Assembly (NCBI RefSeq): GCF_002093115.1
Contig: NZ_NAAD01000013.1
Span: 62,001-126,000 of the forward strand
Source of the DNA: Geothermobacter hydrogeniphilus
GTDB lineage: Bacteria > Desulfobacterota > Desulfuromonadia > Desulfuromonadales > Geothermobacteraceae
Reading direction: 5' to 3'
DNA: 64,000 nucleotides
Each line of letters begins with the position of its first letter. Positions within the stretch are counted from its first letter, which is position 1. The notes under the pieces are model-generated. The model was given only the letters and a program-made list of their open reading frames with translations, was not told the origin of the DNA and did no database searches. Shown here one piece after another: positions 35,553 through 44,768 of the stretch. Position numbers and translations under genes: made by a program.

Positions 35553-36145
35553 TTCTTTTTCCCCTTTTTCCGAGCTTTCTTTTCCACGAATCGAAACGTC
35601 CTCGCTTTACACGTAATTTTCAACCTGGCCCGGCCATTTTTTGCCTTGGCCACATCGAGTTTGATGTTGTCCAGATTGACGATACGCGGCATGAGGGAAA
35701 CAGCGTAAGAAAAGGCGGCAACCTGATGGTAGGTGCCACTTAGAGTGAGATTGACCGGAACGACCGCGTAAAACCCCTTGTTGACTTCTCCCTGGGGCTG
35801 GAAGCGAACAACTTCCAGGCCGTTCTCCTTGGCGACCGCGGCGATGCTGGTCAGCAGAGAAGGGATCTCCTGTTTGTTCGGCAGCTCGGTCAGGGCTTCA
35901 TCCAGCCGCACTTTCATTTTCTGATATTCAGCCTTGAATTTCGGCAGGTTATTGGCAATCCTCTGATCCTGTTGCAATTTCACCTGCAACCGCTGATTCT
36001 GTTGACGGAGAGAGGTCAGTTCATCCTGTTGCGGCAGAAAAACAAACCAGGTCGCAAGACCGACAATCGTCAGCATCAGAACCAGAACCAGCAGAACGCG
36101 TTGGTAGGCTGGTAACTTAAGGATTTTTTCCAAACGTGGATTCAT
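35549..36145 (-). CDS. pilO: type IV pilus inner-membrane protein PilO
   Basis: A bitopic membrane protein that heterodimerises with PilN. One transmembrane segment near the N-terminus (VLLVLVLMLTIVGLATWFVF), a coiled coil at about 37-75, and a ferredoxin-like periplasmic domain with LTSIAAVAKENGLEVVRFQP and VNLTLSGTYHQVAAF. 198 residues. Confidence 0.94.
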   Translation of the reverse strand: MNPRLEKILKLPAYQRVLLVLVLMLTIVGLATWFVFLPQQDELTSLRQQNQRLQVKLQQDQRIANNLPKFKAEYQKMKVRLDEALTELPNKQEIPSLLTSIAAVAKENGLEVVRFQPQGEVNKGFYAVVPVNLTLSGTYHQVAAFSYAVSLMPRIVNLDNIKLDVAKAKNGRARLKITCKARTFRFVEKKARKKGKKK

Positions 36146-36168
36146 GAAACCCTACCCTCCGGAAGCCG

Positions 36169-36717
36169 TCAGTTCTTCGGCGTTGCACTGAGCGCTGAAA
36201 GGGCAAATTTCTGCAGTTTCAACCCCTTCCGGCCCACCCGCTCCGTAACTCTCAGCTGAATATTTTTGTAGTACGGAGACTGTTCGAGAGATCGCATGAA
36301 TTCCGCGACCGTGGCCTCATCCATACCAATCCCCTTGATGTCAATGTTCTTTCCGGCCTGACCGAAATGGGTCAACCAGAGTTTCGGCGGTAGAGCCCTG
36401 TTCAACTCATCCAGCAGACGGACCGGCCCGTTTCGATTCTTCTTCAACGACTCGAGAACTTCCAGCTTGCCCCTCAGTTCCTTCTGCAATTTCTTGAATT
36501 TTCCAACCTCGCCGATGGCCTTGTGCAACTGGGCAATCCGGGCCTGTTTCTGCCCGATCGCGGCTTTCTGATCATCAATCTTTATCGATACGGACATATA
36601 GAAACCACCGCACCCCACGCCTGTAAGAATCAGGCAGAGAGCAAGCACGACAAGTTGTCCACGAAGTTGTTCCTGCTTTTGAACGGCACGGACAGGCAGC
36701 AGATTAATTCGAATCAT
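36169..36717 (-). CDS. pilN: type IV pilus inner-membrane protein PilN
   Basis: Starts with the PilM-binding peptide MIRINLLPVR, followed by one transmembrane segment (about 21-45), a coiled coil and a periplasmic ferredoxin-like domain. 182 residues, normal. It overlaps pilM by four bases. Confidence 0.95.
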   Translation of the reverse strand: MIRINLLPVRAVQKQEQLRGQLVVLALCLILTGVGCGGFYMSVSIKIDDQKAAIGQKQARIAQLHKAIGEVGKFKKLQKELRGKLEVLESLKKNRNGPVRLLDELNRALPPKLWLTHFGQAGKNIDIKGIGMDEATVAEFMRSLEQSPYYKNIQLRVTERVGRKGLKLQKFALSALSATPKN

Positions 36718-37772
36718 TTGTCCCCCACCCTCCTCATGCCAAGCCCCACAGCAACTGAAAACAAGGGGGCAACCGCCTCGATATATTCAGCATCGAAGGC
36801 CTGCTCCGAAACGGCTATCCTGGCAAACGGGTTCATGAGTTCCACCGGAATCCCGAGCTTCTCCTCCAGGCTTTCCCTCAATCCAACGGCCTTGGACACC
36901 CCGCCCGTAATAAATATCTTTTTCACTTTTTCATCCGCCGAGGTGGCAGAGAAAAAATCCATTGAGCGTTGAATTTCCTGAATCAGGTTGGACTGGGCAT
37001 CCTGAACCACTTCCCGGACACTATCCATATCAACATCGGGGAGCTCACCCCCAAGCTTGACATGCTCAGCCTCATCACTGCTCAGGCCAAGTCTTTTCTG
37101 AATTTCTTCATTGTAGGTATTGCCGCCGCTTTGAATATCCCGAGTAAAAACCGAAAGACCTTCCTTGAGGATATTGACGTTCATGGCGCTCGCGCCCATG
37201 TTGATCAATGCGATAATATCTTCCTCCTCGGTGTCGTAATTGACCTCGAAAGCACTCTCCATGGCGAAGCTGTCAACATCCATAATCTGCGGGATCAGGT
37301 TGCATTCCTGAAAAACCGCAACATAGTCATTCACAAACTCTTTTTTTGCCGCCACCAGGATCACGTTCATCTGTGACGGATCCTTGGCATCGGGACCAAG
37401 AATCTGAAAATCGAGATTGACCTCGGAAATATCAAAAGGGATGTACTGCTCGGCTTCCCACTGGATGGAAGCTTCCATTTCATCTTCAGTCATGATCGGC
37501 AACTGGATCTTCCGAATAATGACCGAATGCCCGGAGACAGAAGCAGCGACATTTTTTGTCTTGATCTTGTGGCTTTCCACCAGACTGCGAATCGAGTCGA
37601 CAATAACCCCCGAGTCCATAATTGAGTTATCCACGATCGCTTCCGGCGGCAGGGGAAGCAGGCCGAGATTGACCAGCTGATATCCCCCCTTGGCCTCGCG
37701 CAACTGCACCATCTTGATCGAACTGGAGCCTATATCGACTCCGACGATGTCTTTTTTCTTCCCTAGCAGCAT
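36714..37772 (-). CDS. pilM: type IV pilus actin-like ATPase PilM
   Basis: A cytoplasmic actin/FtsA-like protein that binds the PilN N-terminus. VGVDIGSSSIKMVQLRE is the phosphate-1 loop, followed by INMGASAMNVNILKEG and a GGVSKAVGLRESLEEKLGIP adenosine motif. Two ATG codons lie six bases apart (37778 and 37772). The second is chosen because GGGG is better spaced from it and family members begin MLxGKKK. 352 residues. Confidence 0.95.
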   Translation of the reverse strand: MLLGKKKDIVGVDIGSSSIKMVQLREAKGGYQLVNLGLLPLPPEAIVDNSIMDSGVIVDSIRSLVESHKIKTKNVAASVSGHSVIIRKIQLPIMTEDEMEASIQWEAEQYIPFDISEVNLDFQILGPDAKDPSQMNVILVAAKKEFVNDYVAVFQECNLIPQIMDVDSFAMESAFEVNYDTEEEDIIALINMGASAMNVNILKEGLSVFTRDIQSGGNTYNEEIQKRLGLSSDEAEHVKLGGELPDVDMDSVREVVQDAQSNLIQEIQRSMDFFSATSADEKVKKIFITGGVSKAVGLRESLEEKLGIPVELMNPFARIAVSEQAFDAEYIEAVAPLFSVAVGLGMRRVGDK

Positions 37773-37845
37773 CTGCATCCCCAGTTCAAAACCGTGTAAT
37801 TTTTAAGCCCGGCATTTTGGTGTTAAAGCAAACCGCATACCAAAC

Positions 37846-38043
37846 TCACTCAGGAAACACATCTTCCTTGTTCGCCAGGTCGACTCCAAGAGCGAGAATT
37901 ATCTTGCGCCTGGTTGCCACACGGCAGGGCGCTCCCTTCTCAATGCGATCAACGGTCAAGGGAGAGACACCGGCCTTGCGGGCCAGTTCCGCCTTACTCA
38001 TGAGCAGGGATTCTCGAATTTCCTTCACTCGATTGTTGGCCAT
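37846..38043 (-). CDS. small XRE-type helix-turn-helix protein
   Basis: A 65-residue protein that is essentially one HTH_XRE domain (SKAELARKAGVSPLTVDRIE as helix-turn-helix). It is the first gene after a consensus sigma-70 promoter and 73 bp ahead of pilM with no terminator between, so it is probably co-transcribed with, and may regulate, pilMNOPQ. Confidence 0.85.
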   Translation of the reverse strand: MANNRVKEIRESLLMSKAELARKAGVSPLTVDRIEKGAPCRVATRRKIILALGVDLANKEDVFPE

Positions 38044-38085
38044 ATCGCTTAGTCCACTATGTCAAATAAGGCAAAATTTAGCGTA

Positions 38086-38113
38086 ATTATATGATAATTA
38101 TGCATCATGTCAA
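38086..38113 (-). promoter_or_regulatory. consensus sigma-70 promoter for XRE-pilMNOPQ
   Basis: The minus strand reads TTGACA (38108-38113), 16 bases, TATAAT (38086-38091): both hexamers are perfect. The HTH gene start is 43 bp downstream of the -10. The surrounding DNA is AT-rich. Confidence 0.85.
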
Positions 38114-38192
38114 TCGAATTAAATGAGCGCAGACTCACCCCCAACATCATGTGGCACAACAGTGAACCAAAGGCCACATATAGCGGGGAGGC

Positions 38193-38978
38193 TCAGTTCA
38201 GCCCGAACAGGCTGAAGTAGAACGTCAGGAGATCCGGGCCGAAAAACAACCAGACAAGGGCGGAAAATGACAGAAAGGGCCCGAAGGGAAGGACATACTT
38301 GCCATCCGAACGGCTGAACAACATCAGCGGGACGCCGATCAGCGTACCCGCCAGAGACGCGATAAAGATAATCGGAAAAACCGCCTGCCAGCCGAGAAAG
38401 GCGCCGATCATCGCCAGCAGCTTGATGTCGCCGCCCCCCATGCCTTCTTTTTTGGTCAGAAATTCATAGCCGAAAGCAATGGCAAAGAGCAGCCCGCCAC
38501 CCAACAGAATACCGAGCAGGGAATCGACCCAATCGACCCAGGGCAGCAGAAAAGAACAGGCAAAACCGATGACGATGCCGGGCAGGCTGATAACGTCGGG
38601 GATGATCTGATGATCGAGATCGATAAAGGTGATGGCGACCAGCCCGGAAGCAAAAAGCATGTAGACCGGCGTTCCCCAGGTAAAGCCGAAGTGATAGAGA
38701 ACCGACAGGAACAATCCTCCGGTCAGAGCTTCAACCAGCAGGTAACGCGGCGAAAACGAAACGCCGCACCGCGAACAGCGTCCCCGCAGCAGAAGATAAC
38801 TGAGTATCGGGATATTCTCGTACCAGCGGATCTGGTGACCACATTGCGGGCAGCGTGACCGGGGGCTGACAACCGACAGCCCCTCGGGGAGACGATAGAT
38901 GCAGACATTGAGAAAAGAGCCGATACAAGCTCCGAAAACAAAGGCGCTGCCAAGCAGGAAATAATAAATCGGCGGCAT
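38193..38978 (-). CDS. pilD: prepilin peptidase / N-methyltransferase PilD
   Basis: Cleaves type IV prepilins and methylates the new N-terminus. At 261 residues it has an N-terminal membrane segment and IGSFLNVCIYRLPEG. Two CxxC pairs (RCPQCG and RCSRCG) form the zinc-binding methyltransferase site. The aspartyl-protease residues lie in FIDLDHQIIPD and GGGDIKLLAMIGAFLG. The start at 38976-38978 is chosen where the family begins. It follows the GT9 gene by seven bases. Confidence 0.96.
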   Translation of the reverse strand: MPPIYYFLLGSAFVFGACIGSFLNVCIYRLPEGLSVVSPRSRCPQCGHQIRWYENIPILSYLLLRGRCSRCGVSFSPRYLLVEALTGGLFLSVLYHFGFTWGTPVYMLFASGLVAITFIDLDHQIIPDVISLPGIVIGFACSFLLPWVDWVDSLLGILLGGGLLFAIAFGYEFLTKKEGMGGGDIKLLAMIGAFLGWQAVFPIIFIASLAGTLIGVPLMLFSRSDGKYVLPFGPFLSFSALVWLFFGPDLLTFYFSLFGLN

Positions 38979-38985
38979 ACTGGAC

Positions 38986-40146
38986 TTATTCCTTTCGGTC
39001 GTCTTCAGCCCGCAGGGCCTGCATGGCAAGAAGAACCTCGGCTACGGAGATATCGGCAATACAGCAGCCGTCGATCGGACATGGCGGAGTGGTCCCAAAC
39101 CGGGTACAGGGAGAGCAGTCGAACTGCTTATTGATCACCCGATGCCGCGGCCCCCATGGAGCCCATTTTTCAGCAATGCCGGGGCCAAACAGAGAAACCG
39201 TGGGTACGCCCAGCCCGACCGCGATATGCAGCACACCGGAATCGCCCGCAACCAGCAGCTGCGCCCGTTGCAGAATTGCCGCGCTGCCCGCCAACGAGGT
39301 TCGCCCCGCCAGGTTCAGTCCTTCCGCCAGACCTTCGACAATGAAATCGCCGGCTTCACGATCCTCGGGGCCACCGACCACGACCACCGCCCTTCCCTGC
39401 CGGGCAAGCGCCGCCGCCAGTTCCCTGAATTTCTCTCTCCCCCAGCGGCGCTCGGCAATGCTGGCCCCGGGAAAAAGCGCCACAAAGGGACGATCCTCCA
39501 GCCGCTGTAGAAGCCGTACAGCTTCATCCCCTGCCTCCTCGGGCACCGTCAGAAATGGCTCTTCAGGCGGGGTCGGCGCAACGCCCAGAGGCGCCAGCAG
39601 ATCGAGGAAGCTGTCTATCTCGTACCGGTCATGACGGTAATCAACGGCATGGCTGAACATCCGTCGGCGCTCGTTGGTTCCAAAACCGATCTTCATCTCT
39701 GAACGGATCAATCGGGCGACCACGGCGGAAAGCCGGTGCCACTGCTCGGTGTCGATAACAACATCGTAACGGCGTCGCAATACCTGCAGCAGAGTCGTGC
39801 CCCGATCATAGCAGTCGACCCGCTCGACTGCCGGACAAAGGTCAAATACCCGGGCATTGCGCCGCTCGGCGAGAACGTCGATCCGGCAGGAGGAAAATTG
39901 TTTTTTCAGTGCCAGGACAGCTGGAATCAACAATGCCGCGTCGCCGATGCCGCCGGGACGGATAAGTAAAATTCTAGCCTCGGCAGAAAGGTCAGCATTC
40001 GACAGCGGCGGACATGGCAACCTGGGGGATAACAACATCAGGGTCAAGGCTCTCCCAAGCCACGCATCGAGTATTTTCAATAACTGAATTTGCAACCGGA
40101 ACCTCTGATCAGTTACCCACTGCCCATCTCTACCAACTATAGGCAT
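38986..40146 (-). CDS. glycosyltransferase family 9 (heptosyltransferase-like)
   Basis: A 386-residue GT-B fold transferase of the ADP-heptose:LPS heptosyltransferase family. RILLIRPGGIGDAALLIPAV is the N-terminal motif, VALFPGASIAERRWG and GDSGVLHIAVGLGVPTVSLFGP are the donor-binding motifs, and a Cys-rich loop (CSPCTR...CPIDGCC) is common in this subfamily. The start is uncertain: no Shine-Dalgarno precedes 40146 and a Met 36 codons later is possible. It could act on LPS core or on the pilus-linked glycan; it is joined to pilD by a seven-base gap. Confidence 0.88.
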   Translation of the reverse strand: MPIVGRDGQWVTDQRFRLQIQLLKILDAWLGRALTLMLLSPRLPCPPLSNADLSAEARILLIRPGGIGDAALLIPAVLALKKQFSSCRIDVLAERRNARVFDLCPAVERVDCYDRGTTLLQVLRRRYDVVIDTEQWHRLSAVVARLIRSEMKIGFGTNERRRMFSHAVDYRHDRYEIDSFLDLLAPLGVAPTPPEEPFLTVPEEAGDEAVRLLQRLEDRPFVALFPGASIAERRWGREKFRELAAALARQGRAVVVVGGPEDREAGDFIVEGLAEGLNLAGRTSLAGSAAILQRAQLLVAGDSGVLHIAVGLGVPTVSLFGPGIAEKWAPWGPRHRVINKQFDCSPCTRFGTTPPCPIDGCCIADISVAEVLLAMQALRAEDDRKE

Positions 40147-40211
40147 CAGAAAATTGTCGTCGACATCATGCAGCTGTATTTTAACAAGCTACAACCTTTT
40201 TTCTAATAAAT

Positions 40212-41201
40212 TCAAATAAAAGATTTGTTCAAAATTCGTCCAATGATAATTCTGGAGATAGGATACTGATCAGATAATATTTCATTATCAGAGATCTTAA
40301 TTCTGTCACGGAAAGCCCTTTGTTTTTCAAACATAATTGGTAACATTTTAAAGGCTTGATATTTACCACAAACATACGCAAGTATTTTTCTGTTAAAAAT
40401 TGCGTAATATATAAATGCTGCCAATTCATAAACAACCCTCTGTGGTAATCTCCGTAGGATTAGGCGCAACGGAATGTTTTTCACTAAAACCAACAAACTG
40501 TTTCTTGAAAAGTAATAAACAGAAAGAGGGCTCAATTCACCAATCGTTGAATTGACATTGTGATACGCAATCGCCTCTGGTACATAGCGGCACTTCCATC
40601 CATTTAGCCATGCACGAAAATTAAGATCCGTATCTTCATAGTTCAAAAAAAGATTATCATCAAAAAATCCAATTTCATCAATCATAGACTTCCTGTAAAG
40701 CGCCGCAGCAGCACAAACCCCATGAACAGGCAAAGGTTCGTTAAAAGACCATCCAGAGAGCCCTTCTGCTAATTTCATTCCAGTAAAAGCCGTAGAAATT
40801 CTATCGCCAATACTGTCGATACGATCAGTTCCTTTTACAAAAATTCTCGAGCTGACTAACCCAACTGAAGAATCGGATTCAACTGGAATCAATACATTCT
40901 CAAGCCATTCTTTTTCAAGAACAACATCGTTATTAACTAAAGCAATATAATCTCCTGAGCAAAATGGTAATCCACGATTGTTTCCTCCAGCAAAACCGTG
41001 ATTAGCATTCAATTGTACAATTTCGACATCAGGATAATGCTCGCAAATCCAAGAAACTGATCCGTCATCAGAAGCATTATCAACAACTATCACTTCATAA
41101 TTATCATATGTCTGACAATAAATAGATTTAAGGCATTCTTTGATCAGTGATATTCCATTCAAGTTCACAATAATAAAACTGACTTTAGCTGCATTAGACA
41201 T
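40212..41201 (-). CDS. glycosyltransferase family 2 (rhamnosyltransferase-like)
   Basis: A 329-residue GT-A enzyme. SFIIVNLNGISLIKECLKSI begins the nucleotide-sugar domain. VVDNASDDGS holds the first Asp motif, NHGFAGGNNRG is the WbbL/RfbF-type signature, VNNDVVLEKEW is the DXD equivalent, and FFDDNLFLNYEDTDLNFRAW carries the catalytic ED. The DNA is visibly more AT-rich than its surroundings, suggesting acquisition. It overlaps the next transferase by eight bases. Confidence 0.88.
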   Translation of the reverse strand: MSNAAKVSFIIVNLNGISLIKECLKSIYCQTYDNYEVIVVDNASDDGSVSWICEHYPDVEIVQLNANHGFAGGNNRGLPFCSGDYIALVNNDVVLEKEWLENVLIPVESDSSVGLVSSRIFVKGTDRIDSIGDRISTAFTGMKLAEGLSGWSFNEPLPVHGVCAAAALYRKSMIDEIGFFDDNLFLNYEDTDLNFRAWLNGWKCRYVPEAIAYHNVNSTIGELSPLSVYYFSRNSLLVLVKNIPLRLILRRLPQRVVYELAAFIYYAIFNRKILAYVCGKYQAFKMLPIMFEKQRAFRDRIKISDNEILSDQYPISRIIIGRILNKSFI

Positions 41202-42075
41202 AATGGCATTTCCCCATCACCCCATTGAAATAGTCTAAAACACCCCTAAAAATCATAATTATTTTATCCATCTTCTGTTTTTCGAAAAAAAGAACGGTAA
41301 TTAGCTCAGAAATAAAATATACCTTATCCATCCAGTAGAAACCTGTAAATTCTTTTCGAAACTTTTTCGTCACATACAACCGATTTCTCGTAATATAATA
41401 TCTTCTTAATGGAGAATGATTTGAAACGATCAATGGCAATCCAAAGACTTTAACCCTCCTTGCCCCATCACCGATCGCATGGTACAACTCAGCAGCATTT
41501 ACCTTGACCACCCTAAATCCATGGACCCTTGATCTCAAACAATATTCGTGGTCAACAAAATCTATAAAAAGTTCTTCTTCAAAACACCCTATTTTCTGAT
41601 AAACATGCAGGTTCAAAAGACATCCAGAGGTCCATGCACTCTCAACATCATAGACATCCCCCATAGATTTTTCATGATCAAATCCGATTCGATGCATCGG
41701 CGATATGATAGAGATCTTCTCCCATCCTAAAGAATCACCAGCCCGCAATTGATACTTCACCATGTTCGGAGCGGCCATACTGTCCTGATCCATCGTCAAA
41801 AGCAAATCATATCCCGCCGCAATGGCTTTTTCTGCACCGACATTCAGCGCCCTGGCTATACCGTAATTATCGCCAAGGGCACAATATTCGATATTCTGCT
41901 CATCATTGCAAAAATCCTGAAACTTATCAGTTTCAGGATTTTCTGAATTATCAACAAGAAAAACTCGGCCAACCTGATTTGCATACGACAGGATACACCT
42001 TAAAACATCACCATCTGGACGATACAATACAACAACCGCAGCGACCTTCACCCTCTTATTGCAAAAGCTATTCAT
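41194..42075 (-). CDS. glycosyltransferase family 2 (RfbF/rhamnosyltransferase-like)
   Basis: A 293-residue GT-A enzyme. VAAVVVLYRPDGDVLRCILS and FLVDNSENP form the donor site, LGDNYGIARALNVGAEKA and LLTMDQDSMAAPNM (DXD equivalent) follow, and ELFIDFVDHEYCLRSRVHGF contains the acceptor-site motif typical of rhamnosyltransferases. AT-rich like its partner. The preceding flippase gene ends 70 bp upstream. Confidence 0.88.
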   Translation of the reverse strand: MNSFCNKRVKVAAVVVLYRPDGDVLRCILSYANQVGRVFLVDNSENPETDKFQDFCNDEQNIEYCALGDNYGIARALNVGAEKAIAAGYDLLLTMDQDSMAAPNMVKYQLRAGDSLGWEKISIISPMHRIGFDHEKSMGDVYDVESAWTSGCLLNLHVYQKIGCFEEELFIDFVDHEYCLRSRVHGFRVVKVNAAELYHAIGDGARRVKVFGLPLIVSNHSPLRRYYITRNRLYVTKKFRKEFTGFYWMDKVYFISELITVLFFEKQKMDKIIMIFRGVLDYFNGVMGKCHYV

Positions 42076-42145
42076 TCGTCAATACTCTTGGCAAATCCAC
42101 GATTGCTAAAATCAATCAACTAAGGATCAAAGACACAATAATCAA

Positions 42146-43876
42146 TCACAACAATCTATCGATTTTTACAATATTGTCACATTCTGCAATAGTTGAAGGA
42201 CGGTGTGACACAATAACAAGTGTTTGCTTCCCCTTTAGTTGTAAAATCAGCTGACGGATTTCAAAATCCTTATCTTCATCAAGGGCACTGGTTGCTTCAT
42301 CAAATATGATGAGTTTTGGACACCGATACAAGGCACGTGCAATAGCCACGCGCTGTCGTTGCCCTCCAGAAAGTTTAATTCCACGCTCACCAATGATGCT
42401 GTCAATACCATCAGACAGCTGGTCCAAAAAATCGATCGCCGCCATTCGACATACTTCGACAACTCTTTCTCGATCAATATCTTGGGCGGCCTGGCCAAAA
42501 GCAATATTTTCGGCAAGTGTTCCATCGAGGATATAAGGAAATTGAGGCACATAGCCTATGCTTTTCCGCCAGGAATGAACATTCTCCTCGCTCAACAATT
42601 TATCGTCGATTCTAATTTCCCCGCCTTGAGGCCACAGAAGGCCCGTTAAAAGGTCAATCAAAGTACTTTTCCCACTTCCGGACGGTCCCACAATCCCCAA
42701 GGACTTTCCGCAAGGAATTTCAAAATTCAACGCCTGCAAAACTGACCGGTGTCCATCATAGGAAAAAGACACATTTACAAACTTAATCGCACTTACGAAA
42801 GAGATCGTTTTTTCCCCCACAGTCCCCTCCCCGGAACTGCGCAAGTCAGACATCTCCGACATCTCCTCCAGTAACGAGCTCACATAAGGCATAGCCGTCC
42901 GCATGCCGGCCATTGAGGACACTACACGATTGAATGCCGGCAGGGTTCGCCACGCGGTAACGGCCAGAAGAGCGGTTGTTCCAGTGGTCTCAAGCGGTGA
43001 ATATTCCAATCCAAACAGCATAAACAAAATTGCCCCGGCGATCATGACGAAACCGAGAGACTCCAAAGCCAGCAGTGGAGACTCCTGCCAGAATTGCTGT
43101 TTGCCAAACAACGTGGAAAAACGCGTTCCCCATTCCTGAAAACCGTCGACAAAATATTTCCGAGCCCCACTTATCTGCACATCTTTGATTGCATGTAAAG
43201 CGCAGGTGGCCGTCCGGTTGAGAATGGTTTCTGCTTCCTGGCAACCACGAGCGCTATGATCCAGACCTTTACGTAAAAACCGATAGACAACAATACCAGC
43301 AACCCCCTGCGTTGCTATAAACAGGAGGGAGACCAGGGGCTGGACAAGCAGCAACCCCGCAAGCAGTACCATCAACATGGCAATCTCAGCCGTCATTTTC
43401 AAACAGGAGGTGATAAAGTAGCGACCCAGAAAATGACGCCAATTCACCTTCTGGACAAGATCGGCACTGTTTTTATTCAAATGCCATTGATAATCTCGAT
43501 TCAAAAATGAATCCAACAGCCGACTGCCAAAATGACTCTCTGTCGCAGCACTGAATTTCGCGATATGGTAGGTGACTACACCACTTAGAATGTTTTTTAT
43601 GACAACGGCAATTATTAACAATAAGCTGAACAGAGCTATCATCAGTTTTATGGAAAAACCCGGAAACAACTGGGAGGGATCAAGCAAAATAAAATGATAC
43701 CCCATGAAAGCGTCATAAGTCGCCTGAGGGTCAGAGATTGCCGCCGCGTAGAAAGCAATAATGCCAACCGTAACCGTCTCCACAACGGCCAAAAACACCA
43801 TGCCAAAGAAAAGCAACCAAAAGCGGCGCTTTAACTCTGGTGAAAAGTGCTGATAAATCTGAAAAAAGGTTTTCAT
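42146..43876 (-). CDS. ABC transporter, lipid-linked glycan flippase type (MsbA/PglK-like)
   Basis: A 576-residue half-transporter: six membrane segments in residues 1-320 and an ATPase domain at about 340-575 with Walker A GPSGSGKST, Q-loop YVPQFPYILDG, signature LSGGQRQR, Walker B LIIFDEATSALD and switch VSHRPST. With a UbiA-type prenyltransferase upstream and two GT2 genes downstream, a role in flipping a lipid-linked glycan is more likely than drug export, but the substrate is inferred. Confidence 0.88.
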   Translation of the reverse strand: MKTFFQIYQHFSPELKRRFWLLFFGMVFLAVVETVTVGIIAFYAAAISDPQATYDAFMGYHFILLDPSQLFPGFSIKLMIALFSLLLIIAVVIKNILSGVVTYHIAKFSAATESHFGSRLLDSFLNRDYQWHLNKNSADLVQKVNWRHFLGRYFITSCLKMTAEIAMLMVLLAGLLLVQPLVSLLFIATQGVAGIVVYRFLRKGLDHSARGCQEAETILNRTATCALHAIKDVQISGARKYFVDGFQEWGTRFSTLFGKQQFWQESPLLALESLGFVMIAGAILFMLFGLEYSPLETTGTTALLAVTAWRTLPAFNRVVSSMAGMRTAMPYVSSLLEEMSEMSDLRSSGEGTVGEKTISFVSAIKFVNVSFSYDGHRSVLQALNFEIPCGKSLGIVGPSGSGKSTLIDLLTGLLWPQGGEIRIDDKLLSEENVHSWRKSIGYVPQFPYILDGTLAENIAFGQAAQDIDRERVVEVCRMAAIDFLDQLSDGIDSIIGERGIKLSGGQRQRVAIARALYRCPKLIIFDEATSALDEDKDFEIRQLILQLKGKQTLVIVSHRPSTIAECDNIVKIDRLL

Positions 43877-43916
43877 TTCTCCAAGTACCCGGTGGAGTCC
43901 ATTGTCAAAACTCTTT

Positions 43917-44768
43917 TCAAGACCCTACATAAATACCCCACCCCACCAGCAGTACCCACAAGAACCCGACAATGAACAAAATAGGGTCTCTTAACAGTGC
44001 CCTGGTCGGATCCCCCCCCCTGCCTGAAAGTACTCGCATCCAGAACGCCAACAGGCCGAAACAACTCAGCGGAACAACCCAGATCGTGCTCTGGTGACTG
44101 ATGACATACATCGTGTAGGTAACAAGAACCGCGGATCCGGACAACAACATGCATCCTTCCAAGAATCCTTTCGGATAACAGGTCAGTACGGGGCGAATAT
44201 GACCCGGCGTCTCTCCCCCCTCATAACGCAATTCACTGAGCCTTTTCCCACTAACCAGAAAAAGCGCCAGCAGAAAAACGCTGAGGAACAGCCAGTCGGA
44301 AATCACCACCCCATAAGCCTCGCCGCCGGCCAGAAGCCGCAGCACAAAACCGCTGACCACGCAAAAAAGCTCGATCAGCGGCAAGTCCTTCAGCCACAGC
44401 GAGTAGGAGAGCGAAATTCCCAGGTACAGCAACAGAAACATCAGAAATCCGGCCGATACCCACCAGGCACAGGCAGCCGCCACCACCACAAAAACAACCG
44501 CCAGAACTACGGCCCGATGAATCCCGACCTTCCCCGCCGCCAGGGGACGGTGTTTTTTGCGGGCATGAAGTCTGTCCTGCTCGACATCGCAGATATCATT
44601 GAGAATGTAGCTGGCACTCGAACCAAGACAGAAGGCAACAAGAGGCCAGAGCAACTGCCCAGACGAGTACTGTCCCACCAAAAGTGTCCCCCCCAGAAAG
44701 GGCGGAAACAGCAGCATCAGATTCTTGAGCCACTGGTGCGGCCGAAGAAGTTGAAGATAAGCTTTCAT
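43917..44768 (-). CDS. UbiA-family prenyltransferase (decaprenyl-phosphate phosphoribosyltransferase-like)
   Basis: A 283-residue polytopic membrane enzyme with about eight membrane segments. LRPHQWLKNLMLLFPPF and LNDICDVEQDRLHARKKHRP (Asn57, Asp58, Asp61, Asp65) match the decaprenyl-phosphate phosphoribosyltransferase branch, which makes a polyprenyl-phosphate pentose donor. The second motif reads LIELFCVVSGFVLR, with Glu where Asp is usual. A nine-G run encodes part of SGRGGDP. It overlaps the TMTC-like gene by four bases, implying that one makes the donor the other uses. Confidence 0.85.
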   Translation of the reverse strand: MKAYLQLLRPHQWLKNLMLLFPPFLGGTLLVGQYSSGQLLWPLVAFCLGSSASYILNDICDVEQDRLHARKKHRPLAAGKVGIHRAVVLAVVFVVVAAACAWWVSAGFLMFLLLYLGISLSYSLWLKDLPLIELFCVVSGFVLRLLAGGEAYGVVISDWLFLSVFLLALFLVSGKRLSELRYEGGETPGHIRPVLTCYPKGFLEGCMLLSGSAVLVTYTMYVISHQSTIWVVPLSCFGLLAFWMRVLSGRGGDPTRALLRDPILFIVGFLWVLLVGWGIYVGS

